Shown here one piece after another: positions 43,946 through 52,679 of a DNA stretch of 64,000 bases. The DNA is from Virgibacillus oceani (GTDB lineage: Bacteria > Bacillota > Bacilli > Bacillales > Amphibacillaceae). Position numbers and translations under genes: made by a program. The notes below the pieces were generated by a model that searched no databases, was not told where the DNA came from, and saw only the letters and a list, made by a program, of their open reading frames with translations. Numbering within the stretch: the stretch's first letter is position 1; the number at the start of each line of letters is the position of its first letter. The stretch covers positions 1-64,000 of the forward strand of contig NZ_BMFR01000010.1 of assembly GCF_014638995.1 (NCBI RefSeq), in the 5' to 3' direction.

Positions 43946-44968
43946 ATGAACTACTTAAAAGAAATGAAAGCATTTTATAATCGTATTATATTTAATCCAC
44001 TTTCAGGTTCGGCGGTTGCACTGTGGCATACGCTGATGCATTTTAACAATTTGAGCGGCTGGCAGGAACGATTTACCGTTACAAATATCATGCTGATGGA
44101 AACCTCTGGTGTTAAAGGAGGTTCCTTTTCACGGGCAAGAGAAGATCTAATAGAGAACGGGTTTATTATGGTGGAGCCACAGTCAGGAAGTCAATCACCA
44201 ATCTATCAAATGATTTCGCAAGTATACGTGTTTGATCAGACGGGTGCAGCTGTTAAACCGGTAGATGATAAGGTTAGCAAGGCAGATGACAGCGTGGACA
44301 ATAATGTGGACCGCAATGCGGGGGACAGTTTGGCAGACAATGTGGTTAACAATCCGGCAGACAACGCGGTGCCATTATATAAAGTAAATAATAAACAAGA
44401 AAAGAAACAGAAAGATAAACAAACGAAAACAATACATAAACAACAAAAAGCTTTTTCTTCTTCCGCCATTTCATTTTTTGAAAATAACTTTGGCAAGGCA
44501 AATTCGTTTACTGCAAAGGAGATCACTGGCTGGGTGAATGATGCTGGCGAAGGGCTTGTTTTGCATGCGATGAAACGGGCGTTGGAGCTGGATAGGAAGA
44601 GCTGGGGCTATGTGAAATGGATTTTAAACGATTGGCTGAAAAACGGGCTTCATACGGTTGAAGCTGTTAATGCCGAGGATTTGGACAATCGAAGCCAATT
44701 GCGGAATCGGGGGTATCAGCATAAAAGGGAGGTTGTGCCGGATTGGTTTACGGAAAGGAAGCAAGCAATGTCGAAGCTGGAGAAAGGGCAGAGTAACCCA
44801 ATGGACCCGGAAGCAACCGCCGCTGAGGAAAAAGAAATTGCCGAGCTGCTTGCAGAATTTAAGAAAGGCAGTCAAAGCGGGACAAGGGGTCTGACCCCCT
44901 GTCCCGCACATCCTGGTTTGTTCAACGCAGGTAAAATTTATACATATGAAAGTAGCAGGATTTTTTAG
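43946..44968 (+). CDS. DnaD/DnaB_2-domain replication-type protein, palindrome-extended C-terminus
   Basis: The 340-aa protein has a winged-helix N-terminal part (LSGSAVALWHTLMHFNNL, then SFSRAREDLIENGFIMV), a Lys/Asp/Gln linker, and a DnaD C-terminal-type domain (AISFFENNFGK, then MKRALELDRKSWGYVKWIL) ending with DWFTERK. DnaD-like proteins help load the replicative helicase. After residue ~310 the frame runs through a GGGAC palindrome (RGLTPCP) and on for about 20 residues, so the original stop was probably replaced. RBS AAGGGGAG. Confidence 0.85.
   Translation: MNYLKEMKAFYNRIIFNPLSGSAVALWHTLMHFNNLSGWQERFTVTNIMLMETSGVKGGSFSRAREDLIENGFIMVEPQSGSQSPIYQMISQVYVFDQTGAAVKPVDDKVSKADDSVDNNVDRNAGDSLADNVVNNPADNAVPLYKVNNKQEKKQKDKQTKTIHKQQKAFSSSAISFFENNFGKANSFTAKEITGWVNDAGEGLVLHAMKRALELDRKSWGYVKWILNDWLKNGLHTVEAVNAEDLDNRSQLRNRGYQHKREVVPDWFTERKQAMSKLEKGQSNPMDPEATAAEEKEIAELLAEFKKGSQSGTRGLTPCPAHPGLFNAGKIYTYESSRIF
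44876..44907. repeat. GGGAC...GTCCC palindrome copy within a coding frame
   Basis: GCGGGACAAGGGGTCTGACC then CCTGTCCCGC: the palindrome lies inside the 3' end of the DnaD-type gene and encodes SGTRGLTPCP in its frame. Confidence 0.9.
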
Positions 44969-45001
44969 AAGAGTACAGAATAGTTAAGGAGGTACTTATT
45001 T

Positions 45002-45049
45002 ATGCAGCATTTTGAATTCCAAATTATACAAAGGGGGAGTTACCTTTGA
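45002..45049 (+). CDS. 15-codon leader reading frame overlapping the DinB start
   Basis: ATG 45002 has a near-perfect Shine-Dalgarno (AAGGAGG, 9 nt). It reads MQHFEFQIIQRGSYL and stops at TGA 45047-45049, overlapping TTG 45046 of the DinB gene, whose own site AAGGGGGAG is inside it. It could be a translational-coupling leader or the remnant of a longer gene. Confidence 0.45.
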   Translation: MQHFEFQIIQRGSYL

Positions 45050-45510
45050 AACTGACTTTCTTTGAAAACGGATTACATGGGGAAAATGCACATGTTGACC
45101 CATTGGAGGTGTTTGATGGTTTACGGTGGGAGAAGTCCGGAGAGCTACCCGCAAACTGTCCCTATTCAGTATGGCAGATTCTAAACCATATGATTTTCTG
45201 GCAAGACTTCTACCTTGCCTATCTTAAAGGTGTGGTGCCTGAACATCCGGAGCAGGACGAGGACTCATGGCCCGATGAAACAGGCCCGTCAAGTGAAAAC
45301 GAGTGGAATGACGCTTTTTTTCAATTCAGCAGTGGGCTAAAGGAAGCTGAAAACGAAGCAAAGAAAGATTTACAAGAACAAAGGGACGCTGGGCTGGAAA
45401 GGACTCGTGGTGATCTTTTAGCCACACTTATGGCACACAACAGTTATCATACTGGACAGGTAGCATTGATTCGTCGATTAATTGGAGAATGGCCACCGCC
45501 TTCCTGGTGA
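45046..45510 (+). CDS. DinB/YfiT-family protein 1
   Basis: The 154-aa helical protein has the DinB-type metal-binding histidines in ILNHMIFWQ (about residue 46) and AHNSYHTGQVALIRR (about residues 128-142). Members of this family include bacillithiol-dependent transferases and other thiol or metal enzymes; the substrate is unknown. TTG 45046 with AAGGGGGAG at 6-nt spacing is the chosen start. First of three DinB-type genes within 3.7 kb. Confidence 0.85.
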   Translation: MKLTFFENGLHGENAHVDPLEVFDGLRWEKSGELPANCPYSVWQILNHMIFWQDFYLAYLKGVVPEHPEQDEDSWPDETGPSSENEWNDAFFQFSSGLKEAENEAKKDLQEQRDAGLERTRGDLLATLMAHNSYHTGQVALIRRLIGEWPPPSW

Positions 45511-45591
45511 TACCTGGCAGTCAACCTGTTACTCTAGCAATTCAATTTTTGTACGGAAAAGTTAAATTAGCCAGCGAAAGGGGAATGAATC

Positions 45592-46389
45592 ATGTCACAA
45601 AAAAACGCTGCGTATCCGAAAGTCGTGTCCCGGGAAGAGTGGTTAACAGCGCGAAAGAATTTCTTGGACAAGGAAAAAGAGTTTACCCGGAGCAGGGATA
45701 AATTAAATGCCGAGCGCCGCCGACTTCCAATGGTAGAGATTGATAAGGACTATGTATTAGATGGCCCGAATGGAAATACCCGTCTGCTTGATCTGTTTGA
45801 AGGCCGTCCGCAGCTTATCGTGCATCATTTCATGTTCGATCCCGATTGGGAAGCAGGTTGTCCGGCTTGCTCGCTTGCTGTGGACAACATTGGCCATCTC
45901 GCCCACCTGCAAGCTCGCAACACGTCACTGGCTCTGATATCTCGTGCACCACTTTCTAAACTCCTAAGCTATAAAGAGCGCATGGGCTGGAACATTCCTT
46001 GGTACTCGTCCTTCGATAGTGACTTTAACTATGACTTTCACGTTACACTGGATGAATCCGTTGCTCCGATTGAATATAACTACTTGACCAAGGACGAGCT
46101 AGTTCAGAACGGTGTACCCCTTGATTCCCAACAATCAATGGAGGTGCCTGGCGTGAGTACCTTTCTTCGTGATGGTGAACGGATTTTTCATACGTATACG
46201 ACTTACGCCCGTGGAACGGATCTACTGCTTGGTATCTTTAATTACCTTGATTTAACAGCACTTGGCAGGCAGGAGGAATGGGAACAGCCACCTGGTCGCA
46301 GTGATGGCAGGGGAAGTTCATGGCTCCGACGTCATGACGAATATGAACACGCTTTTGAAACGGATTCTTGTTGCCATTCAAAAGAGTGA
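45592..46389 (+). CDS. DUF899 family thioredoxin-like protein
   Basis: The 265-aa protein starts VVSREEWLTARKNFLDKEK and contains a Cys pair in GCPACSLAVDNIGHLAHL (about residue 90), LIVHHFMFDPDWEAG and GTDLLLGIFNYLDLT, all DUF899 family features. The fold is thioredoxin-like; no catalytic role is established. The RBS AAAGGGG precedes the ATG. A perfect hairpin follows. Confidence 0.88.
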   Translation: MSQKNAAYPKVVSREEWLTARKNFLDKEKEFTRSRDKLNAERRRLPMVEIDKDYVLDGPNGNTRLLDLFEGRPQLIVHHFMFDPDWEAGCPACSLAVDNIGHLAHLQARNTSLALISRAPLSKLLSYKERMGWNIPWYSSFDSDFNYDFHVTLDESVAPIEYNYLTKDELVQNGVPLDSQQSMEVPGVSTFLRDGERIFHTYTTYARGTDLLLGIFNYLDLTALGRQEEWEQPPGRSDGRGSSWLRRHDEYEHAFETDSCCHSKE

Positions 46390-46394
46390 TTTGA

Positions 46395-46427
46395 AATAAG
46401 GTCGTCTTTTAAAAAGACGACCTTATT
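46395..46427. terminator. Perfect hairpin after the DUF899 gene
   Basis: AATAAGGTCGTCTTTT pairs with AAAAGACGACCTTATT. The T-run is short, so it may work by itself as a weak terminator or be an mRNA-stabilising stem. Confidence 0.65.
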
Positions 46428-46658
46428 CTGGGAAATGAAAGAAGGGCTCGGCTGTGCCCCAAGCTCTTTTGTGTGACTGCAGCATGCATTCATTTGGATT
46501 GATTTACAAATGATTGTGTAAAATGGGGTTACGTTTTGCACCTATTAATGGGGTTGTATCTAAATAGTATTGGAAATTTTTTTGAGAAACCGATAGGCGC
46601 TGTGATCATCTGCATTCAATAGCTGAATAGGATTAACTTGAGTGAAGGGAGAAAGCAA

Positions 46659-47198
46659 ATGAACCTGGGATTGACGGATATTTTTCGCATGGAATATGAC
46701 TTTTGCTGGGATAAGGAGACATGGTTTGTACCGTTAGAATCTGCACTACGGGGTTTAAATTCCGCAGATGCAAGCTGGCAGCCCCCTGGAGGTGGTAACA
46801 CCATTTGGCAGACTGTAAATCATCTCAATTACTACAACACCGTGCTTCTTAGACAAATCAATGACGATCCATCGCCTGGAAAAAGGGCATCCAATCATAT
46901 GGTTGCATTTGGAGATATTGGGGAACCAGTTTCCGAAAAGTGGAAGACAATCTTAGCTGAGGATACATTTGGAGATGGCGGCGACCAAGCGAATTCCGAT
47001 AAATGGGAGGAAGTTGTTGCAGAAGCACGCATGATTTGTGAGGAATTGCGTAAATCACTGGCACAGGTTCATGACAGTCAATTGGATGAGGAACTTGCAG
47101 GGGGGCTGGCCCGTCAGATTTTGCACAACGTATACCATATAGGGCAAATTGTATTAATCCGCAAACAACAAGGATCATGGCCAAAGGAGCGGGCGTAA
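46659..47198 (+). CDS. DinB/YfiT-family protein 2
   Basis: The 179-aa protein has DinB features: NHLNYYNTVLLRQ (about residue 57) and HNVYHIGQIVLIRKQQGSWP near the C-terminus. The frame is open from 46638, but GAAGGGAG and ATG 46659 give the best start. Second DinB-type gene of the cluster; likely a metal- or bacillithiol-dependent enzyme of unknown substrate. Confidence 0.85.
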   Translation: MNLGLTDIFRMEYDFCWDKETWFVPLESALRGLNSADASWQPPGGGNTIWQTVNHLNYYNTVLLRQINDDPSPGKRASNHMVAFGDIGEPVSEKWKTILAEDTFGDGGDQANSDKWEEVVAEARMICEELRKSLAQVHDSQLDEELAGGLARQILHNVYHIGQIVLIRKQQGSWPKERA

Positions 47199-47326
47199 TT
47201 TCCGCTATGGAAATCGTTTAAACTGTGCAGGAGTTAAAAAAGTTATGAAAGAAATTAGTAGTTATTCTTATGGTTGTATTGTTTTTAACAAGGCCGGGCT
47301 TATAAAGCAATTGGGAGGAAAGCACG

Positions 47327-47848
47327 ATGAAACAAATGAATGCACCACAAGTACGGATTGTACCTTGGGACGAAGGAGACCTTGATTTGCTTCGTCTTCT
47401 AAATTCGCCGGAAATGACTATACACTTTGGTGGTCCGGAGGCTGAGGATAAGCTACTTGCTCGCCATAAAACGTATTGTGAGATTGCTGGGCAGGGAACC
47501 GGACGTATGTTTAAGATTATTTTGCTTCCGTACAATGAAGTCGTTGGCAGTGTAGGCTATTGGGATAAAGTGTGGCAAGGGAAGGATGTTTTTGAGATTG
47601 GATGGAGTGTTTTGCCTGAATTTCAAGGTAGAGGGATAGCGACAGCAGCAACAGCGAAAGCCATCGCTTCTGCCGCTTCAGAAAAGAAGCATCGATTCAT
47701 TCATGCTTATCCAAAAATCATCAACCCCGCTTCGAATAGTATTTGCAAAAAGCTCGGTTTCTTGTTTATGGGTGAGTGTGATTTTGAATACCCCATCGGA
47801 AATCCCATACGATGCAATGACTGGAGATTGGAAATAGGCAATAATTGA
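47327..47848 (+). CDS. GNAT family N-acetyltransferase (RimJ-like)
   Basis: The 173-aa protein has GNAT features: EIGWSVLPEFQGRGIATAAT (acetyl-CoA loop, about residue 95) and NPASNSICKKLGFLFMGE near the C-terminus, in the RimJ/RimL-like group that acetylates small molecules or N-termini. It begins VRIVPWDEGDLDLLRLLNSP. The RBS GGGAGG precedes ATG 47327. Possibly in one operon with the upstream DinB gene (128-nt gap). Substrate unknown. Confidence 0.85.
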   Translation: MKQMNAPQVRIVPWDEGDLDLLRLLNSPEMTIHFGGPEAEDKLLARHKTYCEIAGQGTGRMFKIILLPYNEVVGSVGYWDKVWQGKDVFEIGWSVLPEFQGRGIATAATAKAIASAASEKKHRFIHAYPKIINPASNSICKKLGFLFMGECDFEYPIGNPIRCNDWRLEIGNN

Positions 47849-47924
47849 CCCAGAGATTATAAAAACAGGGAAATTAATATTCAGGTATAAATGAGTTGTT
47901 AACCGGAATAAACAATATTCATAG

Positions 47925-47959
47925 AAGCGTAATCCCTATAGGATTTACGCTTTTATTTT
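47925..47959 (+). terminator. Terminator after the GNAT gene
   Basis: AAGCGTAATCC pairs with GGATTTACGCTT (one bulge), followed by TTATTTTTG. The remainder of 47849-48197 is AT-rich with no gene. Confidence 0.75.
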
Positions 47960-48197
47960 TGTAGATAAAACAATGAAATATCATGTGGAGAAAAAGAAAA
48001 TAAACTATGCCTTATGCCGATTCTGTATTGTGACGATTGGTCAATAATGGGAAAATAAAACTGGACGCTCCAGTGGTATATTATTTACCCAAGTTTAAAC
48101 TTGACCTAAATTTATTCAGATAATTGAAAAAGAAGGGTTTTAGGGATAAAGTAAAGTTGTATGAGGTAAGTCGAATAAAAATATGGGAGGTTTTTAT

Positions 48198-48665
48198 ATG
48201 AGTAAAATTGAAGAAATTCATGAAGGGTGGCTTCGTCATAGATTGGTACTTCAAGAGTTACTGGAGACTATTGATAATAACCATATCAACTTCAAACCCT
48301 GGGAAGGTGCATATTCTATGGGTTCATTGGCAGTACACATAGCTACTTCTACCGACATGTTCGTTAAAAGTGTAAAAAATGGTGTATTCACGCCCCCCGC
48401 AGCCAATCAGTTCGAAACAATGGAAGATGTGCGGGACATTGTTCAGAGATTAACAGAAGTAACAAAGGAAGAATTAGGGTCCCTTTCTCATTCACAACTG
48501 CTTGAAAAAATTGAAATTAACAGGTTTTATGTGCCCGGAAGTTTGTGGATATCAAATGCAGCAGACCATGAAATTCATCATAAAGGTCAATTGTTTACCT
48601 ATGCTCGAATGGTTGGTGTTGAAAAGGTTCCATTTTTTATTAAACAACCTTCTAAAAAACAATAA
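48198..48665 (+). CDS. DinB/YfiT-family protein 3
   Basis: The 155-aa protein reads SMGSLAVHIATSTDMFVK (about residue 45) and NAADHEIHHKGQLFTYARMVG near the C-terminus, with histidines in DinB positions. ATG 48183 is possible, but GGGAGG 6-7 nt before ATG 48198 fits better. It lies in its own transcription unit after the terminator at 47925, with no obvious neighbour in the same role. Confidence 0.85.
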   Translation: MSKIEEIHEGWLRHRLVLQELLETIDNNHINFKPWEGAYSMGSLAVHIATSTDMFVKSVKNGVFTPPAANQFETMEDVRDIVQRLTEVTKEELGSLSHSQLLEKIEINRFYVPGSLWISNAADHEIHHKGQLFTYARMVGVEKVPFFIKQPSKKQ

Positions 48666-48864
48666 CGATATCGTATTACAGCAAATATAATTTATATGCA
48701 TGTTTATGAAATTGGTGCGGCTATCTTATAGAATCGAATGGTGGCATATTAAAATCCCAATTTCTAATATTAAACTGGGATTTTTACACCTATAAATAGA
48801 ATGTCTGTATAGTTTTCTATCAAATGCGGAACCTATAGAAAAAATGAGGATTGTGAGAATTTAA

Positions 48865-49653
48865 ATGGATAACTATACAAACGATAACACCGCCAGACGT
48901 TATACTGCTAACGTTAGTGTTTTAGGTACCACGCAAATTCATTTAAGAAATCCTTATATTATTGCATGGTGGAGTATGGCTTTTCCGGGACTTGGCCATC
49001 TTCTTTTATCCAAGTATATTCGCGGATTCTTATTATTTATTTGGGAATTCGTTGTTAATTTAAATGCTCACATTAACTTGGCCATCATTTATTCCTGGCA
49101 GGGTGATATCGATGCCGCAATTAATGTATTGGATACAAGATGGCTGTTAGTTTATACACCCGTTTATTTTTTTAGTATATGGGATGCTTATCGGACAACA
49201 GTAGATATGAATAAAATCTACATACTGGCAGAAAGGGAAGAACATCGCTTTAACTCATTTAGTATAAGTACGTTGGAAATTAACTATTTGGACAAAAGAA
49301 ATCCTTTGATGGCGATAGTGTGGTCTTTATTCGCACCGGGGCTGGGTCAGTTATATATACATAGGGTGTTTACTGCATTTGTAGGTGTTGGTGCAACGAT
49401 TGGTGTCTTTTATTTTTCTAACTTTTTAGAGGCTGTAACGCTTTTTATTCAGGGAGATATTCAACAGGCAACACCAGTTTTAGATCCTGAATGGCTTCTG
49501 TTTTTGCCTTCTATTTATGGATTCTCGGTATACGACGCTTATATCAATACTGTTGAAAATAATAAACTATTTGAGAAGGAACAACGGCGATTTTTAAAGG
49601 GTAACTATCAGAATTCTAATTTCCGTATTCTAAAAGGAAAAAAGGTGAATTGA
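48865..49653 (+). CDS. Membrane protein with internal duplication, 262 aa
   Basis: The protein has two halves with similar layout: a NPxxAWWSMAFPGLGHLLL-like start and a SIWDAYRTTVD-like end, then NPLMAIVWSLFAPGLGQLY and SVYDAYINTVE in the second half. Each half has about two or three membrane helices; the PGLGQLY motif is common in TM2/DUF5683-like membrane proteins. It is directly followed (1 nt) by another membrane protein gene. No function recognised. Confidence 0.7.
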   Translation: MDNYTNDNTARRYTANVSVLGTTQIHLRNPYIIAWWSMAFPGLGHLLLSKYIRGFLLFIWEFVVNLNAHINLAIIYSWQGDIDAAINVLDTRWLLVYTPVYFFSIWDAYRTTVDMNKIYILAEREEHRFNSFSISTLEINYLDKRNPLMAIVWSLFAPGLGQLYIHRVFTAFVGVGATIGVFYFSNFLEAVTLFIQGDIQQATPVLDPEWLLFLPSIYGFSVYDAYINTVENNKLFEKEQRRFLKGNYQNSNFRILKGKKVN

Positions 49654-49654
49654 T

Positions 49655-50113
49655 ATGCAGTTATTTGCAACATTCGATAATAACCTATACCTGGAAATGG
49701 CCATCTCGACGTTGGAGAAAAATAATATTGAAAAAGACAATATCTATGCTATACCACTTGATAATCGGAAGGAGCCTCGAAAACTATTTGATACGCTGCA
49801 TCAATCTGATGGTATATCCCTTATCGATATAGGTGTGGCACTTGGAACGGCTTTTTCGGTTATAGGTGTTAGCATTGGCTTTAAAATGGCTTGGGGGCCT
49901 ATTTGGATTGGTCTCATTGGTTCCTTTATTGGGTTTTTTATAGGGCTCGGTATTCGGTTATTTATGAATGTTCTTTTTCAAAAAAGAAAAAGTATATTGA
50001 AGGGGAAGCAGGTGGAGGTTATTTTAATTATTGATTGCGCGGAAACACAAGGGGAATTAGTTGAAAATATTCTTTGGGAACACTTTTGTTTTGGTGTGGC
50101 CAAGATAAAATAA
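49655..50113 (+). CDS. Small membrane protein, 152 aa
   Basis: The protein has a soluble N-terminal domain (MQLFATFDNNLYLEMA, then AIPLDNRKEPRK) and two adjacent helices (about residues 60-105) followed by a cytoplasmic tail with QVEVILIIDCAETQGEL. The start lies 1 nt after the upstream stop (TGATATG), so the two are probably coupled and work together. No family was recognised. Confidence 0.7.
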   Translation: MQLFATFDNNLYLEMAISTLEKNNIEKDNIYAIPLDNRKEPRKLFDTLHQSDGISLIDIGVALGTAFSVIGVSIGFKMAWGPIWIGLIGSFIGFFIGLGIRLFMNVLFQKRKSILKGKQVEVILIIDCAETQGELVENILWEHFCFGVAKIK

Positions 50114-50250
50114 ATAATAAATTGCTTCTAACATTTAAGGAAGTACCTAATATTTTTGGTGTTCTCCTTTTACCTTAGCCTTATCTGTATTCAGCGAAAG
50201 TGCACAGCTAAGGTCACATTATAGAAGAATAATTTTATCAAGGGATTACT

Positions 50251-50832
50251 TTATGGATAATGTCGATCCAATTTCTTCAATTTATTGATGAACCATTTGA
50301 GTACAACGGCTATGACAAAATAAGGAATAATGCTGTAAATATGTTTCCAGGTATATTGTTTATAGATGCCCAACCATTCTAATATGGGTTCAAAAACAAA
50401 CCCGAAAACAAGTGCATTGACGGCGGCCGCAATAAAAAAGGATTTCCACCTAGGGAAGTATTGGTAGATAATCATATAATAGATAGGCATTTGCACGTTA
50501 TGTATTTCAAGAAGGGGTGGTGTATTTAATACCGAAATGGGATAAATCCACCACAATAACGAAAGCCCAATGATATCGCCAAACATTCCAATAGTTGATA
50601 CAATTGCCCCATATGTGACAATCTCAACGATTCTCTTTTTATCTACAATATTAATCCATACAATAAAAAGGCCGATCGTCGTAATGACAAGAACCCACCA
50701 GCCCAAGCTGAATAACCCCTCATTTAGCCAATATGCTATTTCAGTTTCCCGAAATTGCTTTGTTTTTTCCTCAAGATCCTGTAGAGTAGGATTCACATTA
50801 TCGCGCCCCATTGCAATATTTTTGTGTATCAT
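50251..50832 (-). CDS. CBO0543-family membrane protein
   Basis: The 193-aa protein has about five membrane helices with the pattern of the CBO0543 family (YWLNEGLFSLGWWVLV start, IIGLSLLWWIYPIS and the PIYYMIIYQYFPRWKSFF stretch). These are small Firmicutes membrane proteins of unknown function. No clear ribosome site lies near the ATG at 50832; ATG 50811 is an alternative. It is divergent from the SRPBCC gene across a palindrome. Confidence 0.75.
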   Translation of the reverse strand: MIHKNIAMGRDNVNPTLQDLEEKTKQFRETEIAYWLNEGLFSLGWWVLVITTIGLFIVWINIVDKKRIVEIVTYGAIVSTIGMFGDIIGLSLLWWIYPISVLNTPPLLEIHNVQMPIYYMIIYQYFPRWKSFFIAAAVNALVFGFVFEPILEWLGIYKQYTWKHIYSIIPYFVIAVVLKWFINKLKKLDRHYP

Positions 50833-50986
50833 GATTTAGGTTTTGTTAAATCCTTAAAACATATTCTTCACTAATGACACGAATTTATGTGTACGTGTCT
50901 GAGGGAACTCCGGGTGCGTTTCAACTTAGGTAATCATCGGTGGGATTTCGGAATGTTTCATGATGTTTTCGAGGTGTTGAATTTCA

Positions 50987-51015
50987 TGGGACAGTGGTCA
51001 GCCCCCTTGTCCCGC
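50987..51015. repeat. GGGAC...GTCCC palindrome copy
   Basis: TGGGACAGTGGTCAG then CCCCCTTGTCCCGC: a diverged copy in the gap between the CBO0543 and SRPBCC genes. Confidence 0.8.
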
Positions 51016-51123
51016 TATCGTGTCTTGCTTTTTATACAAAATTTTGAAATAATTAGGATGATTTTGTGAATGTGATGTACAGTTGTACGGATGATAAATG
51101 TAAAAATGAAGGAGGGTTTTATC

Positions 51124-51618
51124 ATGGAGAATGGGACGGGTAACAGGAGAACAGATTCCGCCTCAAGAGTGATTATGGCAACACCGCAAACCATATATCA
51201 GGCTTTCGTAAACCCGGAAGCATTGATTGCGTGGCTGCCACCGAAAGGAATGTCGGGACATATTGACATGTTCGAACCCCAAGAAGGTGGAACGTATAAA
51301 GTGACACTTACATACGAAATGGAACACGCAGACCTTGGCAAGACTTCGGAAAACACAGACGTAGCTGAGGGAAAATTTTTAGAGCTGGTTCCATACAAGC
51401 GAATTGTGCAATCCGTTAACTTCAATTCCACGGACCCGGCTTTCTCAGGTGAGATGATACAGAAATGGCTCTTGGAAACCATTCCAGAAGGCACAAAGGT
51501 TACTATTGTATGCGAAAATGTACCTGAAGGAATACGAAAAGAGGATCACGACACAGGTTTAAGGTCCACACTTGAGAATCTTGCTGCTTTTACGGAAGGG
51601 TTAAACGGTAAAAGATAG
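51124..51618 (+). CDS. SRPBCC (AHSA1-like) domain protein
   Basis: The 164-aa protein has the START/AHSA1 pattern: SASRVIMATPQTIYQAFVNP at the N-terminus, YKVTLTYEM in the centre, LVPYKRIVQSVNF and the final ENLAAFTEGL. These ligand-binding cavities serve varied small molecules or act as Hsp90 cofactors. AAGGAGGG 6 nt before ATG 51124 fixes the start (the frame is open from 51091). Confidence 0.85.
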   Translation: MENGTGNRRTDSASRVIMATPQTIYQAFVNPEALIAWLPPKGMSGHIDMFEPQEGGTYKVTLTYEMEHADLGKTSENTDVAEGKFLELVPYKRIVQSVNFNSTDPAFSGEMIQKWLLETIPEGTKVTIVCENVPEGIRKEDHDTGLRSTLENLAAFTEGLNGKR

Positions 51619-51729
51619 ATTACTGTTTTGATAGAGATTACAATTCAGCGCTCAATATAAAAAAGGAAGGCATTCGCTTATTGAAAACTGCCTAAAGACA
51701 ATATAAACTCTTGGAACAAGAGGGATAGC

Positions 51730-51987
51730 TTGGTCAATTTTGTCAGCTACCAAAAGTGGCGATTACCCAAGAAGCCCCCGCTTCAAGCAACCCGCAGCTG
51801 TGGTAAGTGGTGGAGTAGTTCACTAAATAGTTTAATACCGTTTGGAATGATTTTTGGTGGTGCTACTGGTGTAGTTTTAGGAATGTTTTTCGAACCAATC
51901 TACCAGGTATTTTCAATTGCTTTAGGAGCCGGAATTGGCCTATAACTTGGGTCCATTGCCTATGGATTTTGTTATCGGAAAGAGTAG
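51730..51987 (+). pseudogene. Degraded glycine-zipper membrane protein
   Basis: From about 51835 the frame reads PFGMIFGGATGVVLGMFFEP then IALGAGIGL, stops (TAA 51943), and in the same frame continues LGSIAYGFCYRKE* to 51987. Small Gly-zipper membrane proteins usually read GIGLVLG here, so one codon has become a stop. The N-terminal 34 residues look unrelated. Confidence 0.5.
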
Positions 51988-52112
51988 AATTGCAACAAAC
52001 GGAAGCATTTAGTGAATAAAGATTGTTTGTCCATTTAACGAAATAATAGCTTTGCTAATGAAGTTTAGAAATAGAAGGTATCGATTTATAATTTTATTTG
52101 GGGGCGTTTATT

Positions 52113-52679
52113 ATGGAAGGACATTTCTTAGCCGAAAACCAAATGATTCAAGGAACAGGGAAGAATGTTTTAGATTATTGGAAATGGGCTTACTCTACAG
52201 TATTAAATAATCGGGAGCGCGGTATCTTTTCTGAATTTTTAGTTGGAAGTGCATTGGATGTACTGAACAAGCCTAGGGTTGAATGGGATAATGCTGATTT
52301 ACAATATCACAATTATAATCTGGAGGTAAAATCGTCAGCGTTTATTCAGTCTTGGGAACAATCAAAAATAAGCACCCCCGCATTTGACATTGCCCCAAAA
52401 TACGCTTGGACTGGCATAGGTAATGAATATGAACAAGAAAAGCGTCGTTTTGCGGATTATTATATTTTTTGTTTACTCCATGAAAAAAACCGCGAGAAGA
52501 TAAACCCATTAAGTATGGATCAATGGGAATTTTACATCCTGCCAACGGGAGTGTTGGATCAACTAAAAAAGACACAAAAGAAAATCTCCTTACGTCCCTT
52601 GCAACGCCTATGTAGTGCGGTAGCCTACCATGAAATAAAACCAAGTTTAGATCAATTAATTGAGTTTTTAGAAAGATGA
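52113..52679 (+). CDS. PD-(D/E)XK-like endonuclease-fold protein
   Basis: The 188-aa protein has a possible nuclease core: E41 in RGIFSEFLVGSAL, D59/D62 in VEWDNADLQ and E71-x-K73 in NLEVKSSAF, an order and spacing seen in restriction-endonuclease-like folds. The rest is helical and soluble. The start ATG 52113 has GGGGGCG 6 nt upstream (open from 52098). It follows a degraded gene and precedes a seven-codon frame (52695-52718) with a ribosome site, possibly a lost partner. No specific family was recognised. Confidence 0.6.
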   Translation: MEGHFLAENQMIQGTGKNVLDYWKWAYSTVLNNRERGIFSEFLVGSALDVLNKPRVEWDNADLQYHNYNLEVKSSAFIQSWEQSKISTPAFDIAPKYAWTGIGNEYEQEKRRFADYYIFCLLHEKNREKINPLSMDQWEFYILPTGVLDQLKKTQKKISLRPLQRLCSAVAYHEIKPSLDQLIEFLER

